Assembly: GCA_019722365.1 (NCBI GenBank)
Contig: JADFUC010001367.1
Location: 186,001-250,000, forward strand
Source of the DNA: Lithospermum erythrorhizon
Taxonomy: Eukaryota > Streptophyta > Magnoliopsida > Boraginales > Boraginaceae
DNA: 64,000 bases
Direction: 5' to 3'
Shown: piece by piece, positions 47,101-58,330 of the stretch
Numbering within the stretch: position 1 is the first letter of the stretch
How the letters are laid out: every line of letters starts with the position of its first letter
The notes under the pieces: model-generated
The model's input: only the letters and a program-made list of their open reading frames with translations
Told to the model about the DNA's origin: nothing
The model's database searches: none
Translations under genes and position numbers: made by a program

Positions 47101-49475
47101 TATATGTAGTTATAATTTAAAATATTGTATAATGAAAATAGATTATTAAAATAAGACTAATTTAAGGTTAAAATTATTTTACATTTTAAATTTACTCCGT
47201 ATTTTACAATAAACATGATAATATTTATTAAAATTATATGTGTTAATTAAGATCGTCAAATATATTAATTTTTATATTTGAAAAAAATAAACGATCTTTT
47301 AATAATGAATTAAAACACATACTTATAAAAAAGTGCAATTTTTTGTATTAATGCCATTCAAGCAAGCGTGTTTTTGACTTCTGGAGGCCAACAAGGAATC
47401 TCCACTTGTGAAGAAAACTTTGTTTTCGATGTTTGCGTACAGTGCAAGGGAGATGGATGAAGAAAAAGCACATCCATGGACCAACCCTTTAAGGAACTTC
47501 AACTTTCATTGTCATATTTCATCTATTTATTTGGTCAAATGTTACATACGAAGTCTAGAAGGAGGAGATAAAGACTTGGAACAAACATTTTCTTCTACTC
47601 AAATATCCAAATGAATAATAGGTCTCTTCAATATAAAATATAGAGTTCATCATATTTGCCATGTCATTATAATGATTATTCATGGCCTCCTCTTATTGAT
47701 TTATTTGACTTAAATTTACTTATTGGCTAAGCAGAGAAGGACATTATGAAGGATTATCTTTTGATGGGGACTTGCAGCATTTTTTAGTAACAGGATACGC
47801 TGTTGCTATTCGTTGTATTGAATACACCTCAGACTTGCAACATTTTGTGACTATATATCTTCATCCTGTGGATTGGTTAGATAATTTAAAGGATCTTCCA
47901 TCCATTTGACAATTAACACGAGTATATAATCATAATTATGATTAAACTTTTTATTACTACTAGTGATGGATGGAAGCGTGCGATCGATTTTTTAAATATT
48001 TGATTCGTTTTTATGTTTAATTGAAATCGTTCTAAAAGCGTATAGCTTATACTCTTTTGAATTTTTTCTAATCAATATTTTTACTTTTTTTAAGGGATAC
48101 TTTAATCACGAATAAATCTTTAAATATAATATAAAAATTACAATAAAAATACAATATTCATTAGATGAATCTTTGCAGGCGAGATGTTAAGTAGAGGGGA
48201 ATCTGAATATTAACTTTAATAATTTGATGTCACTCCATTAAATGTATTGGCCAATTGATTGATATTGTACCGTCAAATTATTTTCTTTTATGTCGATTAA
48301 ATTGGTATGATTTAAAAAGTATAATTTAAATTTTTATGGATCCTAATATATAAAATTGATAATTGCATGGAATTAAATAACAATATTAATAATAATAATA
48401 ATAATAATAATTCTACTCAAATCATATGATTATTTAACTAATACCTATTATAATAATAATAATAACAATAGTTCTACATAATAATTCTATAAAAATATAT
48501 GATTATTTAACTAACACCTATTATAATAATTATAATAATAATAATTCTACATAAAACATATTATTATTTATCTTACACAAATTATCAAAGATTGAAAATG
48601 ACAGATGATGAGAAAATCTTATTGATGAAAGGAGTAATAAATTAATAATATATAATATATGAGGCATATTCTTGTGAATTGAATCATGAAAGTTATACAA
48701 GTAAAATTGAGCAAAAATAATTATGTTATTCAATACATACCTTTGAATCATTAAACATACCTTTGGAGTATAAATAAATAAAGTTAATTAAAAAGTGGGA
48801 TGCGCTGTGATTATAAAGGAATATATATCTTAAAAATCATATATGTTGATGACCTTAGATTGATACATATTGTATTATTAAAGTGAATCATGATAACGTA
48901 CATGTAGTGTGTTATTATCTATCTTATATAAATACAAAGTAAGAATATGAAGTATTTTTTAAAAGTAAGTTGATTCATTATTGAATGAAACCCTATTCTT
49001 AAATTGACATAGAGGAAATATTATCTAAAAGAGATATATAAATGAAATAAAAATTCTGCTAAGTATCATTAATGATTGTTTGAGGGAAAAAACCCCAAGA
49101 ATTAATATGTTAAATTAGGAGACAAAGTTTCATAATTCGAGAGAAACCAGCTTCTCAACCAATGAAAATAAGATAAACCAACTTCTTATTGTATATTTGT
49201 ATGCATGTTGAGCTTAAACAACATGATCTGAAACTCTCTTATTCAAATTTAGAAATGTCATGAATAAATTAAACCAGAAGTACATTGTGTTTCTGGTTTA
49301 AAAAAAGAAAATCTACATCAATTATTTACAAATGGCGAGACTATCAACAATCATTAAAACACTTTATACTAAAAAATCAGTATGACTAGAAAATGACACT
49401 ACACTTGACATAATTACTTTTTACATTTGTCCTCATCCTATTAAAACCTCATCTTCTTCATGAAGGGGGTTTGAA
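44198..49475. other. AT-rich intergenic DNA
   Basis: No gene is supported; a small frame at 47408-47614 matches nothing I know. It contains the ATA/TAA-rich tandem repeat listed separately. The part from about 49300 is the likely 3'UTR of the TRP1-like gene. Confidence 0.45.
48385..48570. repeat. Three-copy tandem repeat with (TAA)n cores
   Basis: The unit is AATAATAATAATTCTAC, then a ...ATATGATTATTTAACTAA segment and xACCTATTAT. It occurs about three times between 48385 and 48570 with units of about 60-85 bases; the (ATA)n part varies in length. Confidence 0.75.
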
Positions 49476-52400
49476 TTAAGCTCCAACCCTCTCTACCTGA
49501 CCCTCCAAGATCCTCGGAGAATCGATAAGATGTTTCCCACTCTGCTTAAACTGATGCTGCGACCAGTATGTGTGGGCGCATAAAACCCGGTCCAGAAGCT
49601 CTTGCGGTACTGGCTCTCCCCTCCTTTGCTGAGGGGAGATGCTTGCGGTGTGCACTAAAGTTTTCCATTTATCCTGCATACCCGAATGGAAGGAATCATT
49701 AGTTCTGCATAATACTGACATGATTAGCTGTTTATACACAACCCATGTGTTATTTCTTTTGTATCTTCATGTGTAATCAATCATTCAGTTTAAGTCTTTA
49801 TTTTATACAGTACCATGTGGAACATATCATAAAGAATCCTGAAATCTATGACTTTTTTAACACTCTAGAGTAGATCAATCTTGTCTTTATGATAACCACT
49901 ACTTACTACTGCTAATCCCAATAGAAACAAATCCATTCAATAAACAAAACAAACATCAGGAGTCCAATGTATATCAACAACTACTGGAAGCCGGACACAA
50001 GACTTGTAGAAATATCTGAAATCAAGAACCATATAACATATCTCACCAATGTAAGGGGACGGAAAAGGTTTAATGTTTTTATAATTTTTAATTCTACATA
50101 AGGATAACATATGCAAATAAGATCTATGGATGTAAACACTAAACAAGCCTTGTCTAAATTCAAGAAAATAAATTGTTAAGCATGCTATAAAAAATATTTC
50201 AGAAATCTATCAGCCTACTGGATATAAATTTCAAGTTTTGCAAAGAAGAATGAGAGGGAAAGTACGTCTTACCTTCAAGTCAACATAGGTTCGATGATCA
50301 GCATTGTCGAATGAACGTATTTTCACATCACGCCACCTGCAGAATTTGAAAAGGTTTGTTATATTGTTTCCGCATGACATGAATGGCAATTAAGGGCCTT
50401 GATACTTGACACGACCAACAAAACCCAATCCTTGCATACCTTCCAGTTCCAAGTGTCTCAACAGCTTCAACAAGTGCTTCCACTTCACCCACAGAGAACG
50501 GCCTCCTGATTCTGCGATGAGATAGTTCAGAACGCTTGGATTTCTGGTTGCTAGGGATCGGTGAAAGAGCCACAGCATTCATTGAGGTTATTGGAACCAA
50601 AGCTTTAGAATTCTCCACTGCTGGAGCAGTGAATGAATCGGCAGCGATACTAGGGGAGAGCCCCAGTTCAACCTTCTCCTCAACAGGTTTCTCCAACTGA
50701 ACAACTGGAGGATCCTTGGGAATACCAGGAGTGGGAAGCGCCAACTCTAGGATAGGTGTGACCGGAGACCTATAACAAAGAACATATTTGATTAAATACA
50801 GATCGAACCACTAACTGAAATATCTTATTTTTCTCATCAAGAATCCCTACATGATAGTCACAACCACAATTTTGATTATATTGTACTCTATACCGGAAAG
50901 AACTGCTACAAGCCTCTAACCTGGTCAATTTCCGTTCATCACCAGGAAGACCCAAAGTAGAAGGCTTCTTTGGAGATACAGGAGGCACTTGGTTGAAACT
51001 GGGTTCAAGAGTAAAACCTAAAGTATCAAGGTTGCTTCTCTCTGATAGACCAGCCTGCTGTAAAGTTCTGTTATCATCTCTAACCTTCTTCCCCTGAAGA
51101 ACTACGCCAACTCGCAAACCATCTCGAAGTATAGCGGTGACAGCCTCCATCACAGTCCTCTAAGAAAAAAGGTGAACCAAATGACAGGATTAGATTTTTT
51201 GAAGTAATTTGATCAGCAGTGACCTAATTATTAGTATATAATCATATTCATCAAGTATCAGAGTAGTTTATTTCTAATACATATACCTGTACCAGTTTAT
51301 CAATTCATACCATGATGGGAAACGACCAAATTAATATTACAATAACTAGGTACTCAAGAGTGTTGTTGAAATACACACAAATCGGGATGATGATAAACAC
51401 TGTCGTGTTTGTTCAATGTCAAGAGGGCAATGCAACCAGGAAGAACAACAGAGAGTATTTCATTCTAGCTGATGTGGTCAAGAGTGCTTAGACGCAAAAA
51501 AAAAAGTCAGGTATACAAACACAGGGAAATAGCACATACCTTCAGTGCACCTACTGTGGCAGTTTCAGGAACCTCAATGTACAGTTCTGGTACCTTGAAA
51601 GACTTTATGCTTAGCTTCACTGAATGCCAAAGGAAAATTACAAATCAGAATCAACAAAAATTGTAGATTCTCTATGAAAAAAGAAAAAGTAAATTGAAAG
51701 AGAAACAACATAAATTACCATTAGAAGCCCTAGATTTCTGGAGGCCTTTTCCTGAAGACGATCGTTGAACACCTGTTAAAGAAAATGAACTTAGGAAGAT
51801 TGAATAGCAAATGGAAGAATAAATTCAAGCATTAGAATATGGTGAAGACCTCTGTGTGAAATTGCGGCAAAACCATTGTTCCCTCCCTTGACTCCTTTCT
51901 CGGGTGAGTTAGATATGCTTTCACTACTAGCCTCCTGGCCAAACGGCACCACAAAACTATGGTCACACAATTTCCTTCTCTTAGAATGAGTATCACGAAG
52001 GCATCTTTCACGTGGACTCAAGCTTTTCCTGCTTTGGTAGAAGGGCTTCATTCCATCATCTACAATGTCACCCGATCAACATTATGTCATTACCAGGATA
52101 GAGATGTAATTATAACAAAAATATAAAACAGGGTAAATTGACTACTTACAAGAATAGGAAAATTCAGAATCCTTCAATTTAGGACCCGCTTTCCAATACT
52201 TTGATGTCAGAATCTTCCTTATTCTTTTGTATCCTAAACGGGATTGTGGCCTATAAGCCTTAATCTTAGAGCTATTGCACCTAAAAGATTTTTCGTCATC
52301 ATCTCTAACAATTCCTAACTTTACATTGTTCCTGTGCTTCGCGAAAGAAGCACAAGAAATGGGGTTCCTGTAAAAGGGCACCTTCAACTGTACACTGCTC

Positions 52401-53157
52401 CCTGAGTTACGTAGCACATTTTTATTCACACGATTCTTTATTTGATTGTTTATACATCCAAGGTTAGCTGCAATGAAGTCCCCAGCCAGTTTCTTACCAT
52501 TATCTACCTGTCCATCAGCTCCATTATTAATTTTACCATCACATAAACTTTCATCATCGGACCTTCCTTTTATGTTATCAAAAATATCCCGGCTAGCCCT
52601 ATTGCTTGTACAGATCTCCAGCTTCAAATCAAGATTTACATCCTTTGTGACATCAGGATCTGTAACTACAGACGTGGGATCTAGAACAGAGTCGATTCTG
52701 GTGTCTAACGTTTCTTCCACAGTGGATTTTGAGCTATCCGCTTGGGCAGGGTCTTGGGTGAATGCACTTTCTATACAGCTTCCTCGATCAAGTACCTTTG
52801 ATCCGAAAGCCTTATCTCCTTCAAATTGTTCACATTTGACATCATCTCGATGGATGTCAAACGGGCCTCTTCCCTCGGCATTACTTGAAGCAGAGCTTTC
52901 ACTCTCCTGCAATAACTTGCCAGCTACAGCTGCTAATAACTCAAATGCACAAATCTGGCTATCCTCTCCCAATCTCTTACAAGACCTTCGTCTCTGAAGG
53001 AGGACACATAAAATCGTTAATGATTAATAACTCACAATTTTTAGAAGACCAAATTACTAATTCAACAAGAACTTACTCTTACTGATCTTGGACCTTTCGG
53101 TATCCTGGGGCTCTGATAGCCCCCAAATCCATAATCCAGCCTCTTCTTTAGCAGCAT
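49476..53157 (-). CDS. TRP1: Telomere-repeat-binding protein, TRP1/TBP1 (TRFL family 1) type
   Basis: Coding exons in transcript order: 53157-53077, 52993-52150, 52059-51850, 51772-51719, 51619-51540, 51159-50921, 50769-50440, 50336-50273, 49673-49476. All introns are GT-AG, phases agree at every junction, and the total is 2100 bases: 699 residues plus TAA. Known role: binds double-stranded TTTAGGG telomere repeats in the nucleus. Seen: N-terminal family signature MLLKKRLDYGFGGYQ; conserved QICAFELLAAVAGKLLQ early in exon 2; an acidic, Ser-rich middle; a ubiquitin-like domain at about 397-476 (VKLSIKSFKVPELYIEVPET, GLRVGVVLQGKKVRDDN, LDTLGFTLEP); and a C-terminal Myb-like domain at about 588-660 (RRIRRPFSVGEVEALVEAVE, GRWRDVKIRSF, telobox helix VDLKDKWKTLVHTA), followed by the plant-specific extension SPQQRRGEPVPQELLDRVL. 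The length is close to family members of 580-690 residues. The telobox reads DKWKT where DKWRN/DKWRT is more usual, a conservative change. Identification is firm; the exact orthologue within the family is less sure. Confidence 0.95.
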
Positions 53158-53612
53158 TACAGTAAGGATCTCGATATAAATTGATGTGATCGAACAGTAC
53201 AAACCTCTATCTGCAGAAAAACATATGAACAAATCATCAACCACAAACACTCAAAATGAGATAACATCGATTCAATTTTCAAAAAAGAATGTCGTGAAAC
53301 TATATAATAATGTAAAGTCAAAAGAAAAAACTTAATAGCCCACTTTCACAATCTCAGTCAAATACCGAGTAATAAATATAATTCATATAATAACATATTC
53401 ATGTCAATATCCAAATAAAAACCAGAACATCAATATCATGAAGAAAGATATACAAATACTATTGACTCATAAAATTTAAAAATAAAAAATCATCAATAAA
53501 TTATTATTATTATTATATTATTCTAAGCTCATCAAACATTTTTTTCAATCAACAGATCTCATCCTAACCAATTCCATAACACCTTTTCCTCCAGAAAAAA
53601 AATCAAAGCTTT

Positions 53613-53617
<5 letters not shown>

Positions 53618-53651
<34 letters not shown>
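53618..53651. repeat. (TA)n microsatellite in the leader intron of the TRP1-like gene
   Basis: An uninterrupted AT/TA run of 34 bases. Likely length-polymorphic. Confidence 0.95.
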
Positions 53652-53653
<2 letters not shown>

Positions 53654-53974
53654 TAATTAAGCCCCTTTCAAAAATACCATAATTAAAAAAAATCATGGAA
53701 AACTAATATGATTATATGCAATTCAACTGCCATTTTGAGTTTTATTTTATTCGATCAAACCAAAGAAAAAAATCATATATAACATGAAAAAAACCAAATC
53801 TGATCAGATCTCAAGTGATCAACCAAAAATTCAAACAAAAAATCCGAAAAACCCAATTCCTAGATCAAATAAAAAAAATCATTTTTAAAAATAAAGCCAA
53901 ACTATCTCAAAAACCCAATTCCCAGATCAAATCAATGAACAACAATAAATTTCAATAAACAAAAAAATGTCAAA

Positions 53975-54275
53975 GATTGATCTGGAAAATCAAATTGGGT
54001 TGGTTTGAATTACCTATGCAGATAAAAATGGAGGGAATAAAGTCAATAAACGAATCTAAATTGCTTAAATCTATGAGTTTTTTGTTTAAACTTTACGACT
54101 CCCAAAAAAATCCAGTTCACAGATCAAATCAAAAAAGAAAATTAATTTTCAAAAAATAAAAAAATTGTGAAACAATAATATGGAAAATTAAATTGGGTTG
54201 GTTTGAATTACCTATGCAGAAAAATGAATCTGAATTGCTTCAATTTATGATTTTTTTGGTTTGTTTGTTAAAGGT
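53975..54275. repeat. Two-copy duplication covering the leader splice donor
   Basis: AAATTGGGTTGGTTTGAATT, ACCTATGCAGA, then AAAAATG and GAATCTxAATTGCTT occur at about 53988-54080 and 54188-54270, offset by 198 bases. Each copy contains the donor CATAG|GTAATTC (minus strand). Confidence 0.85.
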
Positions 54276-54344
54276 TTATGGAAATTATTACAAGAGAATT
54301 TGGTTGAATTTGTATGAAATAATGTTGTTTGTGTATGTATTTAT

Positions 54345-54355
54345 ATTTATATATG
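54345..54355 (-). promoter_or_regulatory. TATA box of the TRP1-like gene
   Basis: Minus-strand CATATATAAAT lies about 130 bases upstream of the 54212 donor and would start transcription near 54315-54325. Further upstream, at about 54446-54460, a CT-repeat (GA on the minus strand) occupies a position common for plant core promoters. Confidence 0.55.
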
Positions 54356-54499
54356 GTTTGGTTAGCGTAAGGTTGTGGACATAAATTGAAAAACCTCTGG
54401 GTTTGGAGAACCAACCAAAATAAATACTTGTAGTGTCTAAAACCCTCTCTCTCTCTCTCACAAAATAGTGATGTGTCCTTTTCTTGTTTTTCACTTTTT

Positions 54500-57400
54500 T
54501 AATACCACACAACTCGTCCTAGCCTGTTTAAAGGGTAGTTTGGTCACGACAACGGTCGTTAATAAACTCGATTAAATGATTTGTTAAATCATAATCGAAA
54601 TTCGTTTGGATTTGTAATTCGAACGATAACAATTTGTTATCTTGAAGACCTAAATCGAAAGTCGTTTTGACTTCTTCGCAAAAACACTCTTTTAAATTGG
54701 GTTAATTTTGTCTCTTTTTATTAGTATACCAAACATGTTAATAAATATATATACTAACACAAGAGTGCAAATGCAGATTAACTTTCTGAAATTTTAATAA
54801 GTCTGGTCTTTACATGGAGTATGGTAATTGGATTAAGTGGTTATATGATCTAGGTTAGAAAAAATATAGAAAAATGGAGCTGAAATTGATTTAAGCATAG
54901 AAAATAAGATAAACATGATGCTTACAAAATTATTGTAAGCACCCAAATAAATCTAGCACAAGTGGTTATGGGTGATTCCTTAATTGCTTTCGATTATCCG
55001 ATTAAGCCATGATTAATCTTCGGTTTGTAATTAAGTAGCGGTTGCAATTGTTATCACAATCTACGTTAAGTTTTTAAATTCGATTAAGTTTTCAATTAGG
55101 TTTAATTTACGAATCATTGGATTAGGTAAATCGATTAGATTTTTGCTCGTTATAAAGACAACTATTTTCAAACAAATTGCTTTAATTAAAACGACATTAT
55201 TATCATTATTTGGGATGTAAATACTAAAATTGAAGTGTGAAAATTACTCCTTTTGTCAATGACTTCACGCGTTTCTATTTAACAGGTTTAGTTATGATCC
55301 AGATTGCCATATGCTGAGGAAGATAACAATTTATGTAATAGTTTGAACCTGAATTGATTACTACTGAAATTACCCCTCATAGTTTCATTAAATATAAAAT
55401 ATTTAACAATTTATAACGTTTATTTTAACACTATAATGATGAAGACTGCATTATTGAAGACAGAGAAAATGTAGCAATATTATACTCCCTCCGTTTTTTT
55501 ATTTTCATTCCTTAGAAAATTTTTTGTTTGAAAATATTTATCGTTTTAAGCGTAGAAAATTATATTTTTCATTTTTGATATACTTTTGGTATTATTTAAA
55601 TGAAATTATATTTTGATAGCATAGAAAATATTTGTGTCGTTAGCATAGAATTTTTTGTTTCAATGGACTTTTGAATATTTTTTGATATAGTTTAAATGAT
55701 TATTGTCGTTACATTTTGATATATTTTTTACTATTTTTTTCCTTAATCATATGCGAAATTCTTTAGAGCGATAAAGAAAGAAAAAAGTGTGGCTTAGTCA
55801 TGTGCTTGACACTTCAGTCTGCTGGGATTAGCGGAGGTGAATGCGGAATGTGAGCCTTCAGCGGTTGGGGACGGAGGCAAGCTTTAAAAAAGCAACCCGA
55901 TACGTGTGCAGAGCATTTCGAGCCATGCTTAGCGTAAATCGACGTGCAGTTACCAGCTGCTTTGAGTGGCTGACACTTGGCAACATAAAAAGCAAGGTCA
56001 GCGATGTTAGCACTCTTACTTCTTACTAATCAATGGCAGACAAATAAAGTATTGACTAATAAATTAAATCTAACATTCTTTTAATCTGATCTTATACTAA
56101 AAGTTGACTCAAAATAGTAGACATTAAATATTATTGGGGGAATCTATTACTCTAAAATATTTATACCAACCAATACTTCACTCATTTTTAGAATGACAAT
56201 AATTTATCAAACAAATATGTAAGTCAATGTAATAAGTTATTATTAATGCACTTTTTTTTTGACAATTTATAAGAAAATAAAGAAACACTTATATTGCAAA
56301 CATGAAATAACATGTTTTATCGGGGATAGGGAATGTGGATGAGGGTATGGGCACAATCGTTGGTAAGTGTTAGTTGGACCACTTCCTAACTTCCCTCTCT
56401 CGTTCTTCACCACAAACAAGCGACAATATACTTATCCATCACATCCTCTTAGATAGAATTACCAACATGGCACATTAAACATTAACTTGTGGACTTATAT
56501 TTGTAGGTTTATAGTGATTTGTAAGTCTGTCTTCTGAGAATATTTTAGTAATTATATAATTTTAAGAAAATAATGAAATCTTAAATACTTTATCGTGGCT
56601 TGCTTCGCTTTTGCAAGTCAATGATAGTAAAATAGGCTAATTTATTGGAAAATTAATTTCCTATGCCATTTGAAATCCCATTTCTTCCGATCAATTCTCC
56701 TCCCATTTCCAAATCCTCAGTGCCACTGTCATCTGTCTCACTTGAACCTAAAAAAACTTAAAAGCTTCCAAATTGAACAAAAATATTGAAAAAAAATAGA
56801 CTGATAAGACATGCTATTTTCAAAAATTTTGGCATACTTTTGCAATTATTAATGCTAATAAGAATTTGATTACTAATTTTTTAAGTACAATTCATTAGTG
56901 GGTGATTGGTTACAAAACCGAAAATAATTTAATAAATTTATACTATGGTAAGAACTAATCATAATATCATAACTAACAAATAAAAAATATTTATATAATG
57001 ATCTAGGAAACCAATAATAGAATATAAATATGAGTGCTTAAATGAAAATTAAATAATAAAATTACGATAATGAAGGTTCTGATACCAATAACGAAACCCG
57101 GTTCTTGTATTATATAGCATTAATAAAATACCATGCAAAACGAGAAGATGGTATTAGAGACAACATCTTTAAAAAACGTAAGAGAGTAATGGAGAAAAAC
57201 ATCAAAGTATTAGATATTTAGAAAGCACAAAGTTTGAATTATAGAATGAGACATTTAGAAAGCACAAAATTTTAATTATAGAATGAGACATTTAGAGACA
57301 ACATCCATGATAATGATTGTGAATATTTTCAAATAGGAGCATAATAAGCATACTCATAATCCCATTTTCATGGGCGCATGAGGGAGATTGCATTTATTTC

Positions 57401-57640
57401 TTTTTTTAATTGATCGTATAATAATAAAAATCTTACTTCTTAGTGTCGTTAGATCAACCCGATTAAATAGGATATTCGATGATTGATGTAAGCTTGAAAA
57501 TCAACTGCAATTCGTCACAAACCTACAGAATTTATTCTTAATTACATACGTTAAATGTATGAGATTATGAGTTTTGATGGGCTTTTAACTTGAGTACGAT
57601 CATGTTTTTAAATATTTCATATGAAGAGCCTTGTCATTCG
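54500..57640. other. AT-rich intergenic DNA upstream of the TRP1-like gene
   Basis: No gene is supported. TACTCCCTCCGTTTTTTTA at 55484 is the typical terminal word of Stowaway-like MITEs, but its partner end is not seen. 55790-56030 is less AT-rich, with no recognisable frame. A copia-like primer-site word and a 37-base tandem repeat lie near 57075 and 57214. Confidence 0.4.
57214..57296. repeat. 37-base tandem repeat, two full copies and a partial third
   Basis: The unit ACATTTAGAAAGCACAAA + ATTTTAATTATAGAATGAG occurs at 57214-57250 (with minor changes) and 57251-57287, then ACATTTAGAGA begins a third. Confidence 0.9.
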
Positions 57641-58330
57641 CGGCAGTAAAAATATTCGAGGCGGTGGTGGACCCCGGAGCCGGAAACGGTCGGTCGACCG
57701 GTCCAGCATCAACGAGATTAACCCGGATCGGTCGGGTCCCGTGCTCGATACGGGATCGAAAGGATCGGTCAGGCTGGCGGTCAGGTAGGGTTATTTTCAG
57801 TGCTTCTTTTAATTTATTGTAGTATTATTTTCGAAATGTTGTTTAATTTTTGTGTTATTATTTTCGAATTGTGCTTTATTATTTTTAATGTTTTTATGTT
57901 TTCAATTTTTAATTAGGAATTAAGGATATTCAATTTTTAATTAGTTTAATTCACGTAAATATGTTTGATTTTTTGATTTTAAACATATTTTTTATTTTGT
58001 AAGCTTATGTTCGATTTTAGTGGTTCAGTTTCGGATACCCGGTTCGGTTTTCGGATACCGGATCTTATTGGACGGATGGGTTACGGATAAGCAGATAGCA
58101 GGCCGGTTTTCACGAGTTAAATTAAGGTCGAACACCCACGGACGAAATGAGTTTCGGTTCGGTCCAGAATGGGCCCACGGCAGGTTCGGTCGGTCATTTT
58201 GGTAGCCGGTCGTGCGAACCGATGCTAGCACTACTCGTGCGCGTCAAAATTTTTGTAACGAACGCACACGACATGCGCTCGCCGGCCACTCCGAGCGTGA
58301 GCCGTGTACCCACCCCGTAAAAATAGGTTC
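57641..58330. repeat. GC-rich island of CGGTT/CCGGT-type repeats in AT-rich DNA
   Basis: 57650-57790 and 58020-58330 are strikingly GC-rich and dense in GGTCGG, CGGTTCGG and CGGATACC words, including the palindrome GGTCGACC and CCGGTTCGGTTTTCGG. They are separated by an AT-rich stretch. The pattern resembles subterminal repeats of hAT-like or other plant DNA transposons. No ends or coding could be assigned. Confidence 0.4.

Larger units (their letters stand above)
53158..54315 (-). promoter_or_regulatory. 5' leader of the TRP1-like gene: two non-coding exons and a leader intron
   Basis: On the minus strand a non-coding exon 53210-53158 follows an acceptor TTTTTCTGCAG|ATAGAGG. The donor upstream reads CTGCATAG|GTAATTC with its exon ending at 54212, giving a first exon of about 100 bases (54315-54212) and an intron of about 1.0 kb. 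The same donor sequence recurs at 54014, inside a local duplication, and could be an alternative. The intron contains a TA microsatellite. Confidence 0.65.

Noticed and set aside
47408..47614. Small 68-residue open frame
   Set aside because: No family resemblance, no splice or promoter context; expected by chance in this length of AT-rich DNA.
55484..55760. A complete Stowaway MITE starting TACTCCCTCCGT
   Set aside because: The inverted partner end is not visible within 300 bases; only one terminus can be claimed.
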